Source: Cymbidium sinense (lineage: Eukaryota; Streptophyta; Magnoliopsida; Asparagales; Orchidaceae). From it: DNA of 64,000 nucleotides. The number at the start of each line of letters is the position of its first letter. Position 1 is the stretch's first letter. The stretch covers positions 149,799,834-149,863,833 of the forward strand of contig CM038217.1 in NCBI GenBank assembly GCA_021442155.1. The letters are read 5' to 3'. Of the stretch, positions 10,101-21,129 are shown piece after piece. The notes under the pieces were generated by a model. The model was given only the letters and a program-made list of their open reading frames with translations, made no database searches and was not told where the DNA came from. A program made the translations under genes and the position numbers.

Positions 10101-11640
10101 AGAGATTCTTAAAGATTTTTCTAACTACCTCCCTCTTGAATGTATATGGCTTATTTAATCTATCGATAAGAGTAGGTGGGTAATAGCTACCTGGTGGTGG
10201 GTAAGAGTACCTCTGCTGGGTAGGCTACTGAGGTGGTGGGAATGATCGTTATGGCAGCTGTGGTGGCTAATATGATGGCCGAGGTGGTGGCAGAGGAGGT
10301 GGCAAAGGAGGCAGCTGAGCTCGGGGTCTCTCATACTGGACTCTAGCTGGTTGCTTCCCTCTTTCCACTAACACAACTATCCCTGGCTTCTTCTCGAACA
10401 CCTTCTGAGGCTTGGGCCACGATGATTGGTCGAGAAAGGGCAACTATTTAGCTTCCTCTTGTAGGCTAGCCACCTTATTGATTAGTTTCTCAAATGTACT
10501 GATAAAGCTCATAAGAATGAAGGAAACCGGGCCATGAATATTCTTGAAGAGAATTTTAATGCGTGCTATTCAGATAGATGTAGCTCATATTTCATGCTCA
10601 GGTTGCCCCACCTGAGAATATAATCAATAAGGGACTCATTGGGAACTTGCTTTTCAGAATGAGGTCACCACTCACTCTTCGAAGCTCCAAAGAAACCTCT
10701 GAAGAGGTGCTCCAACTCAGTAAAGTCTTAATCAACGCTAGGCAACATACCAATCAAATGCAACCCCTGCTAGGTTGCTGACAAAGAGTCTGAACAATAG
10801 TGCATCACTACCATCGGCATTGCAACAACCGGCTCTAAAATGTGCAAAATTCTGATAAGGTTTCCATATCAAAGATCTTGAAGGAAGGCACAAAACCCTT
10901 GGGGTATTAAACTACATCAAATTCCCTCGAGTGTGGTCTACTTTTTAGAATAGATGAGCTCCCCCTATCTTGAGGCACCGCTTCCATCACCTACTACTTT
11001 ACCATGTGCTTGATATCATTTTCATGCATGGAGGTGCCATATATGACCTTCTTATGCAAGCTACCAACATCATCATCTGCGGGAATGCATCTTGGATGAT
11101 CTAAGGTATGTACCAACTCTCGGCTACCATAGGGGAAGGCTATGAAACTAGGGCTGAGTTCTGCAATGCTAGGATTGCTGCCATCAACTCCTATACTTTC
11201 TCCATCCTGTCTATGTGATCATCCTTCTATCTAAGCTAGTGGAGGAGGTGCTGAGTCGAGTATGAAGTGTCAGCTTCCTCGAGCACGACACCTTCCTGGC
11301 TATGTTGATCCCACTATAAGGAACCTTATGTGTCGACCACGTGGACCTCTACTGTGTCATCCAACATGTCATCCTCGTCAGGATCGAAGTTGACTCTATC
11401 ATCATTCTGATCTTAATGGTCACTCCTAAGGATTCATCTTTTCTCGGCAAAGTAGTCCTCTAATATGTCAACTATCGATCAATCTACTATGCATAGCTGG
11501 ACCAATATGAACACCCGCTAATGGCTAATCGTAGAACTATGCTCATCTATCTCTATACACTATACTGCCCACTGATAAGACTTCCTCACTAGGATGATCA
11601 ATTATCATGGGGGTTATGTTTGTATCCCCTCCCCTCTCTA
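10100..11640 (-). pseudogene. E1 gag, capsid-type domain and linker, heavily mutated
   Basis: Six-frame reading gives broken pieces of a plant retrotransposon gag domain: 'HIDRMEKV.ELMAAILALQN' near 11200, 'FTELEHLFRGFFGASKSEW' and 'PNESLIDYILRWGNLSMKYELHLSEQHA' near 10700-10560, then a proline-, glycine- and tyrosine-rich linker near 10380-10150. Stops appear every 30 to 60 codons. E3 holds the better copy of the capsid domain (36670-37192). Gag would form the particle shell. Confidence 0.7.
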
Positions 11641-12170
11641 CCTCTGTCTACTGCGGAGGTGGTGCGACCATGATGCTCTTGGGTCGCCACTCCTTCCTGA
11701 CCACAACTGAGGTAGGAGATCGACCAAGGGAGCTCAACCTCACCTCAACAGGTGGAATGGATGGAGCAGGATCCTTAGGCCATAACTGGATCAACAATGG
11801 GGATGGTCTTTCCCTAGATGGGGGCTTCTGAATCATGGCGGGGGTGGTAGATGTTGTAAGCTGAACAGGTGATGGTGGATGGTGAGTGGAGCGGTGTGAT
11901 GGCAACACCGACTGCCCTCAGCTGGAGATCTTCTCCTGCGTCAGACTATGCCAGTAAGAACAATGCTACTTGAAAATCCATCAGGGCAGAGGCCGTCGAT
12001 TGCCTGGCATACCTCTCTCTCTGGATCTGACCCCTAATGCTCCTAGGGATCATTGATCTTAGATCAAATAATGCACCAAACTCTGAGCATCTATAAGCTC
12101 TGCCAACTTGGCATAGAATAGTCCTGAGTTTGGCATAGGGCTTCCTATATGATATTTGCCTTCAATCATT
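11641..12170 (-). pseudogene. E1 proline-rich region upstream of gag
   Basis: An open piece (11908-11648) encodes a Pro/Ser/Thr-rich segment without a recognisable domain ('STHHPPSPVQLTTSTTPA'). It lies between the stem-loop leader and gag. It may be the degraded N-terminus of gag or of the extra 5' reading frame known in Ogre elements; the sequence does not decide between them. Confidence 0.45.
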
Positions 12171-12179
12171 GCCTTCTAT

Positions 12180-13800
12180 ATTTGATTTGAAATTTGAACC
12201 CACACTTAACAAATTTAGATATGATAAGTGGGGTTCATTGAATTTGGAGAGATTTTTGATAATTGGAGGAGAGACTTTACCATATGATTTTTATTTGGAA
12301 CCCATACTAAATCGATTTAAGTAAGTTGGGCGGGGTTCAAATATTTGGGGAGACTTTGGAAATATTTATATTGTATGTCTTGTTTGAAATTTTGATTTGG
12401 AAAACCTTTACTTAGCAAATTTAGGTATGCTAGAAAGATTTTGATTATATGTTTGAAAATTTTGTGAGAACATCTTTGCTTGTGATGGTTGTTTGTTATG
12501 TGTGTGATATATGTTGATTTGATTTGAAAATGGGGCCCTTAACAAATTTGGTATGTTAAGTGGAGGCCAAATGTGTTTGATATTTTGATTTGAAAATGAG
12601 ACTCTTACTTAACAAATTTAGTATGTTAAGTAGGAGCCAAATGTGATTTGATTTATGTTTATTTTGATTTGAAAATGAGGCTCTTACTTAACAAATTTGG
12701 TATGTTAAGTAGGAGCCAAATGTGGTTTGATTTAAAAATGAGTCTCTTACTTAACAAATTTGGTATGTTTTGTAGGAGTCAAATGTGATTTAATTTCTTT
12801 GGTTTTGAAAATGGGATTGTTACTTAACAAATTGGTATCCAATTTCCATGATTTGAAAATAGAACTCTCATTTGATAAATTTGGGTGTGATTTTGCTTTT
12901 GAAAAGATGGAACTCCACTTAACAAATTTAGTTATGTTAAATAGAACTCAATTTGTTTTATGATTTTTGAAAATGGAACTCTCATTTGACAAATTTGGGT
13001 ATGTCAAATGGAATTCAAATGTGTTTTGATTTTTGTGTGTGATATTTGCTTTTGAAACGAGGGAACTCCAACTTTAGCATATATGGAATATTCTAAGTGA
13101 AGTTTCAATTTTTTTTATGTCATGATTTTGTTTGAAAATAGAATCTTCATTCAACAAACCTAGGTATGTTGAAATAGAGATAGCTATTTTCAAAAATGTG
13201 ATTTCGAAAAAGGGGAAACTCCAACCTTAGCTTATATAGAATATGTTAAGTGGAGTTTCAAATTTTTATGGCATGATTTCATTTGAAAATAGAATCTCTA
13301 TTCAACAAACCTATGTATGTTGAAATAGAGATAGCTATTTTCAAAAAGTTCTTTTGAAAAAGGGGAAACTCCAACCATAGCATATATGGAATATGCTAAG
13401 TGGAGTTTCAATTTTCTATGTCATGATTTCATTTGAAAATAGAATCTCTATTCAACAAACCTAAGTATGTTGAAATAGAGATAGCTATTTGCAAAAAGTG
13501 CTTTTGAAAATGGGGAAACTCCAACCTTAGCATATATGGAATATGGTAAGTTGAGTTTCAATTTTTTTTTATGTCATGATTTCATTTGAAAATAGAATCT
13601 CCATTCAACAAACCTAAGTATGTTGAAATAAAGGTAGTTATTTCCAAAATTGTGCTTTCGAAAAAGAGATTTCAATAATTATTTGATTTTGAAAAGAACC
13701 TCCATGTAACAATTGTAGGAATTATTAGATGAGGTTTGCTTGTCTTTATGTTTTAAAAAGAGACTTCTTATGAATTTTGTGCAAATCTCTTTTATTATGT
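12180..13800 (-). repeat. E1 leader: tandem array of covarying stem-loops
   Basis: About eighteen to twenty units of roughly 65-85 bases, each with two complementary arms of about 15 bases around a 9-10 base AT-rich centre, separated by a 'TTGATTTGAAAATG' spacer. Clear examples: 12196-12236 (GAACCC arms), 12679-12717 (GGCTC...GAGCC), 12976-13016 (CATTTGAC...GTCAAATG). Neighbouring units differ in sequence but stay self-complementary. The same array in the other orientation lies at 34810-36600 in E3. It sits between LTR and gag, the place of the untranslated leader. Confidence 0.85.
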
Positions 13801-14021
13801 CAATTTTGGAAAAGTACTTTTAAAAAGTGTTGTGGTGTTTACTTTTGAGGTGTAAGACACCACGCAGATCTTAAGAGGGTAATTATTGAAGTGATCAGGT
13901 ATGACAATAAAGAATGATGTACTATCTTGAAAGATAGAAATCACCACCCTATAATGGACCAAATCACCTAATAAGGACTCCTAAGGCTTGATGGGCCTTC
14001 GAGTATACCAAAGATCTTTCC

Positions 14022-14049
14022 CCTACTTTACATGGAAAAGTAAAGTAGG
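14022..14049 (-). other. LTR-tail hairpin 2 (LTR B copy)
   Basis: CCTACTTTAC and GTAAAGTAGG pair over ten bases around an 8-base loop. In D (61102-61129) the same pairs occur; in C (about 45901-45925) the last pair is T-A in place of C-G and pairing is kept. In the A-side fragment (4863-4890) the left arm is partly decayed. Confidence 0.65.
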
Positions 14050-14274
14050 GTTTATTCTAATCTGGGTTCATTAAGTTTTCTATGGTGGCAAGCCCCCATA
14101 GTTAATTACATTCTAAGGAATGAGAATTCCTTAAAAATACTCTCGATTAAAGTAGACAATTAGGGTCTCCAATGATTTCAAGGTTTAAGACTATCAAAGG
14201 ATTAGCTATTTTAGAAATGCAAATGGGATAGATCAAGGAGAAGACTTATTTTTGGAATCCAAAGGGGGAAAGTA

Positions 14275-14313
14275 GGAAATGCTCATGATACTAGGAAGCC
14301 TAGTGAGCACTCC
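14275..14313 (-). other. LTR-tail hairpin 1 (LTR B copy)
   Basis: In minus sense the arms read GTGCTCA and TGAGCAT, which pair as RNA with one G-U wobble; inner arms CTAGG and CCTAG enclose CTT. Confidence 0.7.
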
Positions 14314-16200
14314 AATCTACCCTATAATTGGGCTTTATATTTTTTGAAATTTGAAGAGAGGTAATTATTTGAGTTGACATTTTATTAGATTACTAGGGCT
14401 TATAATTCCATAACATAAGATTATGGAAATGCCTAAGAGGTGAGGATTTATGCTTGTAGCCCGAAGGAAACAACTACATCAGATTCATAAACTATGGAGC
14501 CTTGGTACAAAACAAAGGCACGACCTAAGTCTAAGGAAAAGGTGAGTATTTGATTCACCTCCACAAGAGTGGATGAACCACCCGACTGTTGGACTTACAC
14601 CCACCTGGAGTGGCCCAACTAACTCCTCCTACGCTTTAAATCCATGTAGATAAGTCTTATGCTTTGCAAGATGGCTAGGATGTTATTTATTTAGAAAGAA
14701 GACTAAGTCCTTAAACTCACTCCCTAAGAGGCTAGAGCATGAGTGGTATGAAACCATGACTTAATATTTATTTGATTCATTTTGGACTCTTTATTTTGAC
14801 ACAGGCTATGGGATTTTGTATGCCTAAATTTATGATAATTTGATTATGGGCCAAATCAAGAGAGAAAGGGGTGTTCTTCCAACAAAGGCTCTCACAGGTT
14901 AAGCCTTTATTCTTTGGAAAAGATGGAAGCTCCCTCTTAACAAGAGTGGAATAATATGACATGCATGATATTATACATTCATTCATCTAGCTAAGGGGTT
15001 GCTAAAAATTTTATTATCTTGATTTAATTCCTAAGCTTTTATATGAGGTTATGAGTTATTTTAAAATTTTAGTTATGAGTTGTTAGTGGGATAGAAAATT
15101 TAATTTTATCCTAAGAGCCTACCGCATCCAGCCACACATTCAAGCATCAATCATAAAGAAACTATGAAGAGCATGTTGTTCTAATGTGAAATCTAAACAC
15201 AACATCAAATAATTTTTATAGACTACAATAAAAGAATAAAAGGCCAGTGTGGTCGGAAAGATGGGTAGTCAAGCTCTACCCTTATACAACCCATATTACA
15301 AAAATAATATATGCTATGGGGTTCTTCTTTTCTTCATTTCTTCTTTCTCTTTTTTTTGATTTCATTTGCTCCAAAAGCATCATAGGGCATTCCAGGGGCT
15401 AAGCTTTCTAGCCACTGCTAATCCTAATCCCTCATAACACTAATCTTAATTCCTAATTCAAAATTACATCAAAATAGAAAAAGTAAATCTAGCTACACCT
15501 GTAAAATAAATATTAACTAAGCGCACCATACAACCCAATGCAGTTATATGAATAATTTGGACTTAGCACCCCACTCATGGGTAACCAAGCCCACCTATCC
15601 TAACATGAGTTATGCTTATGGGCTAAGCAACCTGTAGAACAAATAAAATTATATTTTTATTATAGTGGCCCCTTAAGCACTACCCCCTGCAAAAAATATG
15701 ATTAGGTTAATAACGACCTAACATCCAGTCTACGAACATACACCCTAACTTCCAGTCTAAAATATTATATCACAAATAAAACACAACATCATACATACAA
15801 CGCCCTAACTTAGCACTAGAAGTGGTGACTTAGTATTCTAATGTGTGTGCTTAAGGATTGTGTGGCAAGACTTTACTAGGCTTCTTTATTTTAAGTTTCA
15901 ATTTGGAGTTTGAATTTATTTAAATTTTACCTTTGGGTGATTTCAATTTAAATGATTTATTTTTCATTATTATTTCACTTTTATTTGGTTAAAATGATGC
16001 TTAGGTTTTCAAGAATGAAGAGTATGATAAATTTTGTTTGTAGATGGAACCCACCCTATTCTACATCCTAATTCCTAAAGAATCTAACTAAGGTCCTTAA
16101 GTATCTTAACTAGCCCATTTGAATTTGTGTAATTTATTTGATTTGATTTAGAGCTTAGAATTTGAGCTGGTTTAAGTATTTAATTGATTGATTTTGATTT

Positions 16201-16450
16201 AGATGTTTTGGTTTAATTACACCTTGATAATTCAATATCCTTGATATCTAATGAAGTTTAAGTTTGTTTAAATTTATGTATTTTTGATTGATTAATTTCA
16301 GATTAGATGTTTTGGTTTAATTAAATCTTGATAATTCAATATCCTTGATCTCTAATGAAGTTTAAGTCTGTTTAAATTCATGTGTTTTTGTTTGATTAAT
16401 TTCAGATTAGATGTTTTGGTTTAATTAAATCTTGATAATTCAATATCCTT
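16201..16450. repeat. 104-bp tandem repeat in LTR B
   Basis: The landmark AGATGTTTTGGTTTAATTA occurs at 16201, 16305 and 16409, exactly 104 bases apart; the last unit is partial. Not seen in C or D. Confidence 0.9.
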
Positions 16451-16910
16451 TTAAATTAATATTTAATTCTTTTCTTTGATTATGGTTATGTGACTTGACT
16501 TATGTTTATTTGATTTGATTATGATTCATTCATTTATAGTTTGATGATTAGATTGAGATTTTATTTTAATTTTAATTGAGTTTGATTCCTTGTAATTAGG
16601 ATTTTATCTTTTAATCACATCCATTTGCCATGTTTATCAAAGTTTGGTTTGTATTTTGATTTCATACATTGGATAGTTAATTAGTTTATCTTATTTAAAT
16701 AGGTTGAATGAGATTTGATTTGATTGCATAATAAATTGATGAGAGTCTTTCTTAATTTCATTTAATCTGATTTAATTTGATTTGATTAGCTTTATTAGTC
16801 TACAGCTTTGCTTATGTTCAATATGATTATGTAATTAGTTTAATTAAAAAGTGTATTTACTTTAACTATAAAGATTTATTTAATTTTCAATTTGATTTCA
16901 TATTTATTTA

Positions 16911-17410
16911 GGTTAATGATGTAATTAATGACAATAATTTAGGTTTAATTTAGGTTTTGATTAGTATTTAATTGCATTTATGTTTGATTAAGTTTAAGTT
17001 TAATGTGATTAATTTGATTAACTTAATTAGTTTTTTTAAGAGGTGTGATCAAATTAATTAGTTGATTAATTAAGTATTTGATTTGAATTAATTTTAATCT
17101 GATTTATAAAGTTAATTTGGTTTATTAAGATGGTGGATTAACTTATTAAGTTTGCATTAATTAGGTGTTTATTCAATTAGATTAGCTTAAGGGTAATTAG
17201 TTTAATTAAGGAGTGTGTTTAAGTTAATTATTAAATTAAATAAAGATTTCTTTAACTCTTAATGATGTAATTAATGACTTAAAGATTTAGGTTTAATTTA
17301 GGTTTTGATTAGTATTTAATTGCATTTTAATTATGTTTGATGAAGCTTAAGTTTAATATGATTAATTTGATTAACTTAATTAGTTTACTTGAGGGGTGTG
17401 ATTAATTATT
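16911..17410. repeat. Direct duplication of about 350 bp in LTR B
   Basis: Segments near 16911-17060 and 17261-17410 share the order TTAATGATGTAATTAATGA, GGTTTAATTTAGGTTTTGAT, TTGATTAACTTAATTAGTTT. They are offset by about 350 bases. Confidence 0.75.
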
Positions 17411-20400
17411 AAATTTATAGGGGTTTGATTTAAGCTTAATTTTAGAGTTAGCTTTAATGTAACTTATTTAAATTAATTTGATTAATTAAGATGATGGATT
17501 AATTCATTAAGTTTGCATTAATTAGATGTTTAATTAATTAACTTTGATTAAAGGTAATTAAATTTTTAAATCATTAGATTAATTAAGGGTTTGTTTAATT
17601 AGAGATTAATGACTTAATTTTTCACATATGAATAATTTGATTTAGTTAAGTGTTTTACTTAAGTTTGATTTGATTATAGGATTATTGTTATTACCATCAT
17701 TATTATTAAGTAAATTAATTGTTTATTTCATTTCAATTAAGTTTGATTATTTATGATTAGAGTTTTATTTGATTTGATTAATTTATTATGTTTGTTTTAT
17801 TTCATTAATATGTTTGATTTAGTTATTAGTTTGAAATATTTAATGGTTAATTAATTATCTTATTCCAAATGGATGTGATTTAATCGTATGTTAATTAAGT
17901 TTATTTAGTTTAATTCGATTAGTATTAAATGATTATGTTGTATTGGTTTATTAATCAATTTGGTTTTTTGTCTATTTAATGACTAATTAGTTTCAGTTTA
18001 TTTATACTCATTAAGGGGTTTCATATGATTAAGATTCCATGTTTAGTGTAGGTTTAGTTATACTGGTTTCACCCATGTTAAAATTTTCTAGATTTGCTTA
18101 ATTTTAAGTTTGATTTAAGATTTAATCATTTAATTAAGTTTTATTAGCTTAAATCATATTTAATTTAATTTCCTCTAAAGATGATATTTTTCTAATTTGA
18201 AGTTTGATTAATGATTGCTTAAGTGCTATTTAATTTCTGATTTTGATTTGATATTTAAATTATTTTTAGATTATGTTTTAATTAACTCCTTAATTGATTA
18301 AACTCTACTCTTAAGTGTTTGTTTGGGGTTCATTAGGATTCAGAAGATAAAATTATTTTCTTAAGAGACCTAGATGTCAATTGAAGTGATTTAAGCCATT
18401 TTGAATATTTTTGTAAATTTAAGAATTTTTATTTGATTTATTTTATTAAGATGGAAAATCTGAATTTCAAAATTTAATTTCCCTCAATCCAAAAGTCCTT
18501 TTTACTTGAAATTTTTGTGGTAGGTGTGTTTTAACTTTAGTTTCAATCCCTGAAAATTTCAAATTAATCTGATATGTATTTTTAATTTAATTAATAAATT
18601 TTTATTTTTCCTAAAACTTAAATTAAACTCAAAATACTCAATAAAATTTAGGGATTTTTGGTTTTTTGGATTCCTCTTGAAAAGATGAATCCAACAAGCT
18701 CTTGTTTGCAATTTTTGGTTAAGTATTTTATTTTTATGAATTTTTGAAGTTTTAGGTGATTTAAATTCAATTTTTTTTTTTTAAAAAGAAAATACGATTA
18801 GTTATTTAATGGATGACCCAAGGCTTGCTCTAAAGATGATTCGTTTAGATTGATTAAAGGATTACAATTAAATGATGAACCACGGATCGGATTTATATCA
18901 CATCAGCGATTGTGATTAAATTAAAATCGAATGGTATCTCATCAAGTAATTAAGGCACGATCATTAAGAGCCATCATCCAAGGGGATCGACGATGGTTAT
19001 AGCTCATCGGATGATGAACAGTGTTTTTAGGCTTTTAAAGGGAAAAATGAGGGTTTCTAAACCAAAACTTATCCAAATTGACCCATTTTCATGTAGATTT
19101 ACACCGAAAAAAATTCTATTTCTAATTAGGATGATTTAAAGTAAAAATGTAGGATTATCTAGGGGAAATTCCTAAAATCGCAAGAAAAGTAACACAAAAT
19201 GTGTGAAAACCTAAGCCTTGCTACGGTTTGGAAAAATTTACCTTGTCGTGGATGGTTTATGGTGGCGGTGAAGATCTGAGCAAACTCTTATGTATGTGAG
19301 GAAGCTTTGGAAAGATTTTAATTGCCTCTTAATGTAATCGATGTTTGTCATCATTAAAAGCAACTATTTATATTTTTGAGCTCAAAAATAGCTCAAAGAG
19401 GTGGGGGATGGGTTCCTTTTTGCTTTGGGGAGCTTTTCAAGGCTAAATGGTGGTGGGAGCTAGAGATCTAAAGCCCCATTTCTCCCTTCTTTTATAATGC
19501 CAAAAATTCATTCTTTTTTAAATTTTTTGGCTCCAACTTGATTGATATCTTGCTTGGGGTGGTTGGGGTGGATGATGGATTGATTGAGGACTTTGGATTT
19601 TTGCTCCAAAGTCCTCTTTCATATATGATATCTATTCAATGCAAATGTTAGGGAGGAGTTAAGTGCATGTGATGGGGGAGAATTAAATGAGGTTTGGTGG
19701 AATCCTATATGGGGGAGGATCCATGAGGGATTTAAATGGATTGGGTTGGTTTTGGGCTGATCCCGAATGGGTTTGGGTTAGGTTTGATCATCCCCCAATG
19801 GTTCTTGGCTTGGTTTCAAGGATTAATTTAGGTCATATTATATTGGGTCAAATTGACCCATTTGACCAAAATTTTAGTTTATGGGTTGATTCAATTCAAT
19901 TGAAGATGAATGTGATCTTTAGTTTGAATTAATTTGAATTTAATTTGGATTTAGGCCAAATTGACCCTTTAGGCCAATTTGGGCTAAGTTGGGTCATGTT
20001 GGCCAATTGGGCTCGATTGATCAAATTGGTTTAATTGCTTTGGTCAAGTTCAATAATCAATTTGGAATGAACTTTAGCCATTGGTTGCGATCAATTTGGG
20101 TTAGATCATGATTTGATCTGATTTGGTCCTTTAGGCCAATTTGGATAAAGTGGACCAAATGGCCAATTGGGCTTGGTTGGCCCAATTGATTTCAATTGAT
20201 CATCCTAGGGTGATCAACAATCATGGTGGAAGATTTTGGTGAGCTTGCTTCAATCCAATTTGGGTTGGATCGAAAGTTGGCTCAAATGGGTCCTTTAGGT
20301 TGCTTGGGTCAAGTGGACCTAAGTGGGTCAATTGGTTTGGTTTTGGTATGATTCGAGTTTAGTTGAACTTATATATGATCCACGGATTGAAATATAAATT

Positions 20401-21129
20401 CAAAGAATCAATTGAGTCTCGGATTTTGGCTCATTTGAAATTTTCAAGTCAAAAGGGCTAGGTTGGGTTTGACTTGGGTCGGCTTTGATTTGGTTTGATG
20501 ATTGTAGCTTTCATTTATATTTAGATAAATGACTGAATGAATGATTGATTTGAGAGAAATTAATTAGTTTTGACTTGATTTGGATAGAATTTGGCTAAGT
20601 CCAAAGAATTGGCTTAAAGGCTTAAATTAAGTTTAGATTTGATTTTCGATATAGTTTTTCATTGGATTTCATTTATATTTGAATATAAATGAAGGAATAA
20701 TGATTTATAAGAAAATCAATTGAGTTTGATTTGATCTAAAGGGATTTTTAGCTAAGCTTATGAATGTGGTTCATATGGCTTAGGAAGGGTCTTAGGATTT
20801 GAATTTGATTTTGGGTTTCAATCATTTGGAGTCAAATTTAAAATTAGATTTGGAATTTGAATTTGAATTTGAGATTTTGTTTGAGAATTGAATCTGGGTT
20901 TGATTTGAGAAAGTGCATCTAGATTGGGTTTAGGCTATAGGATAGGTAATTTCCTTAAGTCCTAAAGCGTAGCCTAATCTTATGATTAACATTTCTAAGT
21001 CACTAGGCTTAGGTTAAGTGTTCACCTAATCACTAGAAGTGTATTATGACTAAGGAGTTCTTAGTGTCTAGAAGAGTCCTAAGTCTAAGGAGAGGAGGTT
21101 AAGAGCTCACTCCAAAAGTGAGGTCAACA

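Larger units (their letters stand above)
13833..21129 (-). mobile_element. LTR B, complete 7.3-kb LTR shared by E2 and E1
   Basis: Minus-sense LTR starting TGTTGACC at 21129 and ending AAACACCA at 13833. Downstream of it in sense lies the E1 leader and gag; upstream lies the 3' UTR of E2, so it is both the 3' LTR of one and the 5' LTR of the other. The E1 primer-binding site expected just after the LTR is missing: array-like leader sequence follows at once. The middle (15900-18300) is AT-rich, has its own local duplications, and is poorly alignable by eye to C and D. It includes the terminal hairpin (21100-21129) and the three tail hairpins. Confidence 0.85.

Noticed and set aside
11607..11831. 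Open frame on the plus strand with a glycine-rich product
   Set aside because: It lies antisense to the proline-rich region upstream of E1 gag and has no independent support.
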